A stretch of DNA of 42,266 nucleotides from Bacteroidetes bacterium HGW-Bacteroidetes-1. GTDB taxonomy: Bacteria > Bacteroidota > Bacteroidia > Bacteroidales > F082. The first letter of the stretch is position 1; each line of letters opens with the position of its first letter. Below are positions 35,966 through 42,266 of the stretch, piece after piece. The notes beneath the pieces were generated by a model. It was not told where the DNA came from. It searched no databases and saw only the letters and a list, made by a program, of their open reading frames with translations. Location of the stretch: NCBI GenBank assembly GCA_002842755.1, contig PHDU01000026.1, positions 1-42,266 on the forward strand. Direction: 5' to 3'. The translations under genes were made by a program, and so were the position numbers.

Positions 35966-36382
35966 ATGGTTGATAAACTATCAAAAATAGTAAGCTGGGT
36001 GCTATACGGCCTGATGGCTGTTTCTGCACTTTTAGGTATACTCTTCTACGCAGGTGCTGTTGATTCATCAACATTTTTGCGATGGGGCTACGTGCTTTTA
36101 ATTTTAGGCGTAGTAATTGCTCTTTTTTCGCCTATCTATGGATTCATCCTCAGTCCAGGTAACACTGCAAAATTGCTCATCAGTTTTGGTGCGGTTGTAT
36201 TAATCGCAATCGTATCGTATTCTTTCGCTGGCAACACTTTCAGTGAGATGAAACTTGAAACCTTAAATATTACTGAGCAAACCTCAAAAATGGTTAGTAC
36301 GGGCTTGTTATTTACATATATCACAGCCTCCATCGCAATCCTTGTTATCATTTTCTCAAGCTTTTTCAAAATCTTTAAATAA
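35966..36382 (+). CDS. Four-helix membrane protein between exbB and exbD
   Basis: 138 residues, four predicted membrane helices (about 10-30, 39-60, 68-88, 110-133) joined by short loops. No enzyme motif. It starts 5 bp after exbB and is followed 6 bp later by the first exbD, so it must be cotranscribed. I do not recognise it as a named family, but a small membrane protein at this place in ExbB/ExbD/ExbD operons is plausible for Bacteroidota; it may assemble with the motor. Function unknown. Confidence 0.85.
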   Translation: MVDKLSKIVSWVLYGLMAVSALLGILFYAGAVDSSTFLRWGYVLLILGVVIALFSPIYGFILSPGNTAKLLISFGAVVLIAIVSYSFAGNTFSEMKLETLNITEQTSKMVSTGLLFTYITASIAILVIIFSSFFKIFK

Positions 36383-36388
36383 AATAAA

Positions 36389-36964
36389 ATGGCTAGAAGA
36401 TCATCACCAGAAATCAATGCAGGCTCAATGGCTGATATCGCCTTCCTGCTATTGATATTTTTTCTGGTAACTACCACCATGGATGTGGACTCGGGCATTA
36501 CCCGACGTTTGCCACCTCCGGTAGATAAACCGGAAGATATCCAGATCAAGATGCGAAATGTATTGAACGTTTTGGTTAACAAAAATGACAGGCTTTTGGT
36601 TGACGGCAGAGAAGGTGATATTAAAACATTGAAAGATGTTGCCAAAAAGTTTATGACTCCTGTGTTCCCGGACAATGTAAACTTCCCTGAAACAGAAATA
36701 AAGGAAATTCCTCTTTTAGGAAGTGTTTATTCTTCAAAAGGAGTTATTTCACTCAAAAATGACAAAGGTACTTCTTATGATATGTACATCAATGTTCAAA
36801 ATGAACTTGCACGCGCTTTTAACGAGTTAAAAGATGAAATGTCCATGCGCTATTTCGGAACAAAGTTTGCCAATCTGGTTAAAGAGGATCAAATAAAAGC
36901 GATAAACGAGGCTGTTCCTGTTCGTATCAGTGAAGCTGAACCTGAAAGTATAGGAGATAATTAA
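36389..36964 (+). CDS. exbD: ExbD/TolR-family motor subunit, long form
   Basis: 191 residues. A single N-terminal membrane helix (SMADIAFLLLIFFLVTTTM, about 13-31) carries the essential acidic residue D16, which takes part in proton transfer with ExbB. The periplasmic remainder is longer than typical (about 160 residues) with an NEAVPVRISEAEPE-type tail. It is the first of two consecutive ExbD-type genes. The two paralogs could form mixed dimers. Confidence 0.92.
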   Translation: MARRSSPEINAGSMADIAFLLLIFFLVTTTMDVDSGITRRLPPPVDKPEDIQIKMRNVLNVLVNKNDRLLVDGREGDIKTLKDVAKKFMTPVFPDNVNFPETEIKEIPLLGSVYSSKGVISLKNDKGTSYDMYINVQNELARAFNELKDEMSMRYFGTKFANLVKEDQIKAINEAVPVRISEAEPESIGDN

Positions 36965-36965
36965 T

Positions 36966-37436
36966 ATGTCAAAATTTAAAACAAAAAAAGGAAAAGGCTC
37001 TCCCGCCATCAATACCTCTTCTTTGCCTGATATTATTTTCATGTTATTGTTCTTCTTTATGGTTACAACAGTGATGCGTGAAGTTACATTGCGCGTAAAA
37101 GTCTCACTTCCCTCAGCTACAGAAGTGCAAAAACTGGAAAAGAAATCATTGGTTAGTTATATATACATCGGACCTCCTACTAATACTGCTCAGTTTGGTA
37201 CAGAATCCCGTATCCAGCTTAATGATCAGTTTGCAAGAGTTCAGGACGTTCCTGAGTTTGTAGCGCGTGAGCGTGAAGCACGAAATGAGGCCGACCGTAC
37301 TTTCCTGACAACAGCACTTAAAGTACATAAAATTACCAAAATGGGCGTCGTTACTGATGTGAAACAGGAATTGCGCAAAGCAGGAGCTTTCCGTATTAAC
37401 TATACTACTATTAAAAGTTCTACTAAAAAGAAGTAA
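36966..37436 (+). CDS. exbD: ExbD/TolR-family motor subunit, short form
   Basis: 156 residues. Membrane helix LPDIIFMLLFFFMVTTVM (about 20-38) with conserved D22, then a periplasmic domain typical of ExbD. It starts one base after the preceding stop, so the two are coupled. The basic N-terminus (FKTKKGKG) fits a cytosolic start. It is the last gene of the operon, with a strong terminator 24 bp downstream. Confidence 0.92.
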   Translation: MSKFKTKKGKGSPAINTSSLPDIIFMLLFFFMVTTVMREVTLRVKVSLPSATEVQKLEKKSLVSYIYIGPPTNTAQFGTESRIQLNDQFARVQDVPEFVAREREARNEADRTFLTTALKVHKITKMGVVTDVKQELRKAGAFRINYTTIKSSTKKK

Positions 37437-37460
37437 CCCTTTTTGTGAAAAAATCCGATG

Positions 37461-37489
37461 AAGCCCGAAGCAAACCTTCGGGCTTTTTT
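37461..37489. terminator. Strong intrinsic terminator of the exb operon
   Basis: AAGCCCGAAG (37461-37470) pairs perfectly with CTTCGGGCTT (37476-37485) around the loop CAAAC, followed by a T-run to 37489. It ends transcription of the exb operon. It overlaps the 3' end of the convergent CPBP gene, so it may work from both sides. Confidence 0.9.
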
Positions 37490-38402
37490 ATTGCGATTTT
37501 ATCTTGTAGAACCTGCTTGCAATGATTAACAATAGACCCGAGAAAATCGCACTAGAAATAAATAGAAAATTACCGGATGAGGCTCCAAATTCATCCATAG
37601 GCGTGTCGGTAAAACCATTGAAATGAAGGTAGTAAGCAATAACAGCAGCAGCATTGTTAGCCAGATGCATCACCACAGGAACCCAGATAGAACCACTCCA
37701 ATGATAAAAATACCCCAAAAAAAGACCAAGTGCAAAACGAGGTATCAACCCATAAAACTGAAAATGCATAAGGCTAAATACCAATGCCGCAAAAATAATC
37801 CCTAAATGCTTATTCTTTAATAACCTGGCCAGAACAGGCTGAAAGATTGAGCGAAAAACCAACTCTTCACCTAAAGCAGGCAGCAGCCCTATCATCAACA
37901 AGTTGATTAATAAGCTATTTATTGTTGTTACATTCAAGAAAAGTTGTGTCATTCTTTCTGCTTCCTCTTCCTTTTGCTGCATCCAACTTTCTAATCCCGA
38001 AAGCCATTCAGGCAATTGAATCATCTGGTTTAACTGGGCCAAGGAATGTATAAACGGGAGACTGGCAAACATCAGCAGAATTGCCGGAATAAATATCTTC
38101 TTCTCTGAGAAGCTATTCCATCCCAGAAACGTCAAAGGATTTTCACTTACCAGCCAACTAAATAAAAAGGGCGGTAAAATGAATAGTCCAAGCTGTGTTG
38201 ATATCTGTAAGATTATTGCTGCATTCAGATTGCCAGCATCCAATAAATTAATTCCTGACGTAAATATATTGACACCTTGAGTAAATTGTACGATAATGAA
38301 GCCAATAAGCATTCCAAACAAAGCACCAAACAAGAGCAATCCTAAAAAAAGAAATAGCTGAAAAGAAGCAGAAGTATCTCTGAAAAGAGGGAATTTTTTC
38401 AT
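37488..38402 (-). CDS. CPBP-family (CAAX/Abi) intramembrane metalloprotease
   Basis: 304 residues, about 8 membrane helices. The three family motifs are intact: GEELVFRSIFQP (about 178-189, EExxxR), SLMHFQFYGL (about 211-220, with His) and VVMHLANNAAA (about 242-252, HxxxN). This family cleaves prenylated or other membrane-bound proteins, or acts in bacteriocin immunity. No substrate is evident here. It is a single gene, convergent with the exb operon and divergent from dus. Confidence 0.9.
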   Translation of the reverse strand: MKKFPLFRDTSASFQLFLFLGLLLFGALFGMLIGFIIVQFTQGVNIFTSGINLLDAGNLNAAIILQISTQLGLFILPPFLFSWLVSENPLTFLGWNSFSEKKIFIPAILLMFASLPFIHSLAQLNQMIQLPEWLSGLESWMQQKEEEAERMTQLFLNVTTINSLLINLLMIGLLPALGEELVFRSIFQPVLARLLKNKHLGIIFAALVFSLMHFQFYGLIPRFALGLFLGYFYHWSGSIWVPVVMHLANNAAAVIAYYLHFNGFTDTPMDEFGASSGNFLFISSAIFSGLLLIIASRFYKIKSQ

Positions 38403-38519
38403 GTTTAAAATAATCTTTTAAAAATAAACAGTCAAATTAATTTTCAAATCTCTCATCTTTTAGATTTTCGTCAGACATTAACAATTCCAAAAGCTTCAAT
38501 AACAATGTGTTTTTCATAC

Positions 38520-38552
38520 TTGTCGAAAATCAGGACAAAAATAGTACTTTTG
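38520..38552 (+). promoter_or_regulatory. Promoter of the dus gene: TTG at -33, TACTTTTG at -7
   Basis: TTG at 38520-38522, 22-bp spacer, TACTTTTG at 38545-38552. The predicted leader is about 60 nt to the GTG start at 38621. Confidence 0.6.
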
Positions 38553-38620
38553 CCGCCGCAAATAGAAAGTGTTGATTTCGATTGGCATTGAAATATTAAA
38601 TGTAGAATAAGAAAATAATT

Positions 38621-39613
38621 GTGATTAGAATTGGTGATATAGATATCGGAGAATTTCCCATCCTGCTAGCGCCGATGGAAGATGTAAGTGATCCGCCATT
38701 TCGATATGTTTGCAAGCTCTTTGGAGCAGATATCATGTACACAGAATTTATCTCATCCGAAGGTTTGATACGAGATGCAGCAAAAAGTGTCAAAAAACTT
38801 GATTTCTCAGAATTCGAACGTCCAATCGGAATTCAAATTTTCGGTCATGACATTGATTCAATGGTAAAAGCTGCCGAATATGCAGAAAGAGCAAATCCTG
38901 ATATTATCGACATCAATTATGGTTGCCCTGTGAAAAAAGTTGCTTCAAAAGGAGCCGGATCAGGCATCATGAACAATATCCCAAAAATGGTGGAGATGAC
39001 GAAAGCCGTTGTAAATGCTGTTAAGCTTCCCGTCACAGTAAAAACGCGATTAGGTTACGATGGAGATCGAAAGGATATTGTTGAGATTGCTGAGCGACTG
39101 CAGGATGTAGGAATTCAAGCTATTACCATCCATGGCAGACTTCGCACCACACGATCAAGTGTCCCTGCTGACTGGAGTTTGATTGGTGATGTAAAACACA
39201 ATCATCGGATGAAAATACCTGTTTTTGGAAATGGCGACGTATTAGACGGCCCTTCAGCAAAATATTTCCGGGATAATTTTGGCGTGGATGGCTTGATGGT
39301 AGCCCGTGGCAGTTACGGCAATCCATGGGTCTTTAAGGAAATAAAGCAATACCTAACATCAGGCACATTGCCAGTCTCTCCTGATATTCACGAACGTATC
39401 CGTATTAGCAAAATACATCTTAGCAAATCCGTTGAATGGAAAGGTGAGCGGCAAGCTATGATGGAAATGCGAAAGCACTGGAGCGACTATTTCAAGGGGT
39501 TTCCTAATTTTAAACCTTTCCGGATTCGCATGATGCAAACAGACCATTTTGATGAAATGCAATCTATTATGGACGAAATTGGTGAAACCTTCGATGGTGT
39601 TCAACCCATATAG
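38621..39613 (+). CDS. dusB: tRNA-dihydrouridine synthase (DusB-like)
   Basis: 330 residues, starting with GTG at 38621. No usable ATG exists upstream in this frame, since a TAG closes it at 38603. It reduces specific uridines in the tRNA D-loop with FMN and NADPH. TIM-barrel motifs: LLAPMEDVSDPPFR (15-28, FMN-binding start), DINYGCPVKKVASKGAGSG around 97-115 with catalytic C102, TVKTRLGYD (about 138-146), ITIHGRLRTT (about 165-174, active-site His) and FGNGDV (about 203-208). It belongs to the DusB/NifR3 type by these motifs. It has its own promoter and converges with a HAD gene 16 bp away. Confidence 0.93.
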   Translation: MIRIGDIDIGEFPILLAPMEDVSDPPFRYVCKLFGADIMYTEFISSEGLIRDAAKSVKKLDFSEFERPIGIQIFGHDIDSMVKAAEYAERANPDIIDINYGCPVKKVASKGAGSGIMNNIPKMVEMTKAVVNAVKLPVTVKTRLGYDGDRKDIVEIAERLQDVGIQAITIHGRLRTTRSSVPADWSLIGDVKHNHRMKIPVFGNGDVLDGPSAKYFRDNFGVDGLMVARGSYGNPWVFKEIKQYLTSGTLPVSPDIHERIRISKIHLSKSVEWKGERQAMMEMRKHWSDYFKGFPNFKPFRIRMMQTDHFDEMQSIMDEIGETFDGVQPI

Positions 39614-39629
39614 CATCAGGAAGATTCAC

Positions 39630-40286
39630 TCAATCAATCTTCAGATCTTCCCTTAGAATGCCGTCTTTAAAAAGATCACGCACTCTTTCAGGTTTTAATA
39701 GATGATAAGTACGCAACCCTAATTTTCTTGCTGACTCAATATGTTCCGGCGTGTCATCAATAAAGAGTGTTTGTTCAGGAATCATTTTGTGCTGATTCAA
39801 AACAAACTCAAAAATTTCAGGATTGGGTTTGCTTAAATGTAAATCGAAAGAAAAATATGCCTTATGAAAAAGTTGATCAAACTCTCTATAACCAAAACGC
39901 AACTGAAGATCTCTGACATATACCTCGTAATGTATTTCGTTTGAATTACTTAGCAACATAATAGTATAATTTTTCTTTGCTAGTTCAAGTACTCTGATTC
40001 GTTCGATTGGAATATCGAGCAGCAAAGCATTCCAGGCTTCATCAATATCCTGATCACAGATATTCGTGCCGATAAACGCTCTTACTTTATCTCTGAAAAC
40101 TTCAGGAGTTAAAATTCCCCGTTCAAATTTGTTCATCACCTCCTGCTGAAATTTTGGTGTATTAAATATTTCAACGTCTTTAATACCAAGCTTTTTGAGA
40201 TGATTCATGGTTTGTGAAGGATCTATATCAAGGATAACACCTCCAAAATCGAAGATGATATTGCGGATAGGTTCTTTTAATATCAT
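39630..40286 (-). CDS. HAD-superfamily hydrolase, YihX-like
   Basis: 218 residues. Motif I is IFDFGGVILDID (D13 nucleophile; the usual second Asp is Gly, as in the YihX-type group). Motif II is MLLSNSN (about 111-117). Motif III is LSKPNPEIFEF (Lys about 156). Motif IV is LFIDDTPEHIESA (about 174-186). An alpha-helical cap (about 25-100) lies between motifs I and II (HAD IA type). It probably dephosphorylates a sugar phosphate or nucleotide; the substrate is unknown. The gene diverges from the tRNA-Ile2 promoter. Confidence 0.87.
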   Translation of the reverse strand: MILKEPIRNIIFDFGGVILDIDPSQTMNHLKKLGIKDVEIFNTPKFQQEVMNKFERGILTPEVFRDKVRAFIGTNICDQDIDEAWNALLLDIPIERIRVLELAKKNYTIMLLSNSNEIHYEVYVRDLQLRFGYREFDQLFHKAYFSFDLHLSKPNPEIFEFVLNQHKMIPEQTLFIDDTPEHIESARKLGLRTYHLLKPERVRDLFKDGILREDLKID

Positions 40287-40304
40287 AGGAAATATTTTTT
40301 TTAC

Positions 40305-40336
40305 TTGTTTAATTGGGATACAAAGTTGTAACTTTG
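40305..40336 (+). promoter_or_regulatory. Promoter of the CAU tRNA: TTG at -33, TAACTTTG at -7
   Basis: TTG (40305-40307), a 21-bp spacer and TAACTTTG (40329-40336). The same 21-bp spacing as at tRNA-Ser supports both. The tRNA starts 53 bp downstream. Confidence 0.6.
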
Positions 40337-40389
40337 CGCGCTCAAAACAAATTCATTTTGTTTTTTTCTTGTTAAAAAATGCTAATGCA

Positions 40390-40463
40390 GGGCCTATAGC
40401 TCAGTTGGTTAGAGCAACTGACTCATAATCAGTAGGTCCCAGGTTCAAGTCCTGGTGGGCCCA
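40390..40463 (+). tRNA. tRNA with anticodon CAU, probably tRNA-Ile2 (lysidine-modified)
   Basis: 74 nt. Acceptor GGGCCTA (40390-40396) pairs with TGGGCCC (40456-40462) and discriminator A is at 40463. The anticodon loop CTCATAA gives CAT. The body resembles Bacteroidota tRNA-Ile (GGGCCTATAGCTCAG start). C4-G69 and C5-G68 pairs, determinants for the lysidine synthase TilS, favour tRNA-Ile2 over elongator tRNA-Met. CCA is not encoded. A terminator follows directly. A damaged partial copy lies about 110 bp downstream. Confidence 0.93.
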
Positions 40464-40469
40464 CAACAC

Positions 40470-40500
40470 AAAAAAGACTGTTTAGTTAGCAGTCTTTTTT
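40470..40500. terminator. Intrinsic terminator after the CAU tRNA
   Basis: AAAAAAGACTG (40470-40480) pairs with CAGTCTTTTTT (40490-40500) around the 9-nt loop TTTAGTTAG. It directly follows the tRNA. Confidence 0.85.
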
Positions 40501-40509
40501 ACTTTAACG

Positions 40510-40538
40510 ATCAAAACAGCAACTGACTCTGCCGAAAG
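40510..40538 (+). repeat. 29-bp direct repeat, copy 1
   Basis: A 29-bp exact direct repeat with 40921-40949. It begins ATCAAAACAG, includes the tRNA-derived AGCAACTGACTC block, and ends TGCCGAAAG. Copy 1 is the start of the tRNA-derived element upstream of the GIY-YIG gene. The two copies differ in the bases flanking the repeat. Confidence 0.9.
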
Positions 40539-40588
40539 CTTTCGGCACAGTAGGTCCCAGGTTCATTCCGAAAGTGATCGGAAGGTGG
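40518..40588 (+). pseudogene. Damaged partial copy of the CAU tRNA, with two 18-bp inverted-repeat insertions
   Basis: Blocks AGCAACTGACTC (40518-40529), CAGTAGGTCCCAGGTTCA (40548-40565) and GGTGG (40584-40588) match the intact tRNA at 40413-40424, 40430-40447 and 40454-40458, in order. Between them the anticodon-loop ATAAT is replaced by TGCCGAAAGCTTTCGGCA (40530-40547, a perfect palindrome). The T-loop AGTCCT is replaced by TTCCGAAAGTGATCGGAA (40566-40583, inverted arms of 6 bp). The two inserts share 13 of 18 positions. The 5' half of the tRNA is absent, so this cannot make a functional tRNA. Confidence 0.85.
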
Positions 40589-40610
40589 TCTGCCTATCAA
40601 AAAGAACGTG

Positions 40611-40633
40611 CTGTTTATCAAAGCAGTTTTTTT
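40611..40633 (+). terminator. Hairpin with T-run before the GIY-YIG gene
   Basis: CTGTTT (40611-40616) pairs with AAA(G)CAG (40620-40626, one bulge) around ATC, followed by seven T. It resembles the terminator after the intact tRNA (both have TGTTTA, AGCAG and a T-run), suggesting tRNA and terminator were copied together. Confidence 0.5.
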
Positions 40634-40644
40634 ATTCAAAACTT

Positions 40645-40937
40645 ATGAAAGCATGTTGTTACATTCTTTATAGCAAACAGACAGGAAAATATTATACAGG
40701 TGCCTGCCATGATGATTTGGCTGAAAGAAAAAACATAATCTTCATGAATATGGCAAACATCGTTATACAGCCACTGCAAGCGATTGGGAACTATATCTTG
40801 AGCTGCCAGCAAAGGATTACCCGCATGCAATTCGCCTTGAACGCCTGATCAAATCGATGAAAAGCAGTAAATACATTGAAAACCTGAAAAAATATCCCGA
40901 ACTTATTCAAAAAATCATCAATCAAAACAGCAACTGA
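40645..40937 (+). pseudogene. GIY-YIG endonuclease gene (URI-type), frameshifted
   Basis: The ATG at 40645 gives MKACCYILYSKQTGKYYTG, a GIY-YIG N-terminus (YIL and YYTG in place of GIY and YIG, then CHDDLAER). After LAER the original frame is lost. Shifting by one base at the A6 tract 40728-40733 restores a normal continuation: KHNLHEYGKHRYTATASD, then WELYLELPAKDYPHAIRLER and LIKSMKSSKYIENLKK, to a TGA at 40935-40937. Total about 97 residues, typical for the small URI/YhbQ-like family. The intact C-terminal half suggests a recent lesion or a sequencing error in the homopolymer. Its last codons lie inside copy 2 of the direct repeat. Confidence 0.85.
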
Positions 40938-40949
40938 CTCTGCCGAAAG
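40921..40949 (+). repeat. 29-bp direct repeat, copy 2
   Basis: Exact match to 40510-40538, 411 bp downstream. It supplies the last codons (INQNSN and stop) of the GIY-YIG gene, then breaks off in the middle of the palindrome, so only its left half (TGCCGAAAG) is present here. Confidence 0.9.
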
Positions 40950-41020
40950 GTCGATTTATTTTACATTTGGGCAACTTATTCCAAACTTGAAGCCTCTAAC
41001 TGTTAGTGATTAAAAGTAAC

Positions 41021-41544
41021 ATGGCATACCATTCCGAAAAAGATATTGTTGCAGGTTGTTTAAAAAATAACCGGATAGCTCAAAAGGCGCTGTGTATACA
41101 TACAAAACCCGCATGAACACCCTTGCCTACAGTGTTACTGGTAATTTCGACGATGCCAATGACATGCTTCAGGAAGGCTTTCTACAAATTTTTTGAAAGT
41201 TGGAAACTTTTAATGGGGAAGCAAAATAAAGTTCATGAATCTATACCATTATTGCACGCATAGCTATTCGTAAAATTAAGAGCCAGATATTTTTTGAAGA
41301 TATCGAAACCATCGATTCAGCTACAATTATAGATTGGGGAACACTGATCGATATCGATTACCTCGAAAAATCTATTGCGAATCTTCCGGTAGGCTATCGA
41401 ACAATTTTTACTTTATACGAAATTGAAGGTTTCAAACATCGTGAAATAGCCGAACTGATCGAAATCTCAGGAAACACATCCAAATCTCAGCTCTTTAAAG
41501 CAAAAAAAATGTTGCGTGAAACCCTGAATACCCTTGAAAAATGA
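41021..41544 (+). pseudogene. ECF sigma-70 factor pseudogene
   Basis: A degraded RNA polymerase sigma-70 factor of the ECF type, about 174 codons. ATG 41021 gives MAYHSEKDIVAGCLKNNRIA (region 2.1-like). A frameshift near 41090-41100 leads to YKTRMNTLAYSVTGNFDDAN and DMLQEGFLQIF (region 2.2-2.3). In-frame stops follow at 41194, 41227 and 41236. The frame then continues IYTIIARIAIRKIKSQIF, and after 41341 region 4: YLEKSIANLPVGYRTIFTLY, EIEGFKHREIAELIEISGNT, SKSQLFKAKKMLRETL, to TGA at 41542. Four lesions mean it cannot be functional. Its stop overlaps the start of the next gene by ATGA. Confidence 0.88.
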
Positions 41545-42179
41545 GCGAATCGAACCATAAAACCTTACTTAAATCCCTAAAGCTATTACAACCTCATTCG
41601 CCTGATAACAATGTTTGGACAAAAATCCTAACGCTTCTGAATGATGAAATGAAAATCAAGAGCATATCACAGCAGAAAACAAAAAATCCCTGAAACATGT
41701 CCACTGACAATCAATAACTACTTTGGCGAAATCTTCGTAAAAACACAACAGCGCCAGTTACGATCATAAGCGAGTTCGCCAAAATTGAGCTGCTCCATAC
41801 AAAGAGTAAAATACAGATAACTTCCAGTTTTGGTGACATCTCAGGAACAGAAATCATCGGAGGAATCACCATAAACTCCAACCGATCAAATCTTACCCTT
41901 GAAAGTGTTTCAGGGACACTTGCCATAAATGCCTCATTGGCTAAAATCACGCTTAAGAAATGTTCCAACATCTGTAATATTCAAATCGAAGCCGAAAAAT
42001 CCGAGATCATGATTGATTCAGACTCTACGTTCAGCTATTCATTTGACATTAAAAATGTCGAGTTCGAACCGCCAGCCTGGATGAAATTAGATCCTCCGAT
42101 TAAGAATGAAAATACGACAAAGGTCCATTTTACCAATTTGGCTAACAGCCCACGCATTAAAATAAAAGGTTCTGTTTGA
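41541..42179 (+). pseudogene. Frameshifted partner of the ECF sigma gene (possibly anti-sigma or adhesin-like)
   Basis: The ATG at 41541 overlaps the sigma stop. The reading MSESNHKTLLKSLKLLQPHS continues to a TGA at 41691. One frame over, PETCPLTINNYFGEIFVKTQ (41689-41748) continues the protein. A second shift near 41750 returns to the first frame: TAPVTIISEFAKIELLHTKS, then DISGTEIIGGITINSNRSNL, and the open frame from 41937 ending KGSV at 42177. The last part is beta-strand rich with repeated short hydrophobic patterns, like bacterial DUF4097-type beta-helix proteins. Genes in this position after ECF sigma factors are often regulators. The function call is an inference. Confidence 0.65.
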
Positions 42180-42266
42180 TAATATTGTAGGTTAATCAAT
42201 TTTTTGTACCGTAATTGAATTTCTCTATAGTTTTCTAATGTTTCAGAATTATCAGCAACAGCTTTA
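42180..42266. other. Right-edge stretch without supported gene
   Basis: 87 bp of AT-rich DNA. On the - strand one frame is open from the window edge (KAVADNSETLENYREIQLRY), but it runs back into the region of the decayed + strand gene and stops at about 42050. I do not call a gene. Confidence 0.3.

Noticed and set aside
42180-42266. Open frame on the - strand from the right edge (KAVADNSETLENYREIQLRY)
   Set aside because: It continues into the antisense of the + strand pseudogene and stops soon after; there is no recognisable domain.

Overview
The window (42.3 kb, AT-rich, about 37% GC by eye) is chromosomal DNA of a Bacteroidota bacterium. Three proteins end in a type IX secretion (Por) sorting domain with an IYPNP-type motif. 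Several genes are preceded by a Bacteroidota-type -7 element (TAnnTTTG). There are tandem 800-residue FtsX/MacB-like permeases, an Omp28-like protein, an ExbB/ExbD/ExbD operon, and lipoproteins with short lipoboxes. No phage, plasmid or CRISPR locus is visible.

Region 1 (1-16.1 kb) is one long leftward block: a MacA-like adaptor, a MacB/LolD-type ATPase, four consecutive double-FtsX permeases with an 86-residue cytosolic protein between the second and third, a lipoprotein hydrolase and an Omp28-like T9SS protein. The divergent strand starts with an NtrC-family sigma-54 activator and a histidine kinase (16.1-18.9 kb). Between them lie a perfect -24 element (TTGGCAC) with a weak -12 and a TGTAC-N6-GTACA palindrome at enhancer distance. 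I infer that the two-component pair drives the transporter operon through sigma-54, as an envelope-stress or efflux response.

Region 2 (18.9-24.9 kb) has a leftward pair of a second NtrC-family regulator and an Hpt protein, with no adjacent kinase. Then comes a rightward pair overlapping by 4 bp: a membrane-anchored, degenerate PHP-phosphoesterase-like protein and an ArnT/PMT-type glycosyltransferase. A T9SS-exported protein of unknown function follows.

Region 3 (25-37.5 kb) has a leftward overlapping pair (a secreted two-DTG aspartyl protease and a secreted protein with four tandem CBM48-like repeats). Rightward genes are a TPR lipoprotein, thiL and uvrC, then a large M28 metallopeptidase with a T9SS domain, tRNA-Ser(GGA), and an ExbB / 4-TM protein / ExbD / ExbD operon ending in a strong terminator.

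Region 4 (37.5-42.3 kb) holds a CPBP-family membrane protease, a tRNA-dihydrouridine synthase, a HAD hydrolase and a CAU-anticodon tRNA (probably tRNA-Ile2), followed by a decayed accessory stretch. In it, a damaged second copy of that tRNA carries two related 18-bp inverted-repeat insertions in place of its anticodon loop and T-loop. It is followed by a frameshifted GIY-YIG nuclease gene that ends inside a 29-bp direct repeat of the tRNA-derived sequence. Beyond that lie an ECF sigma-factor pseudogene and a frameshifted downstream partner. The tRNA / GIY-YIG repeat unit is the most unusual thing in the window.
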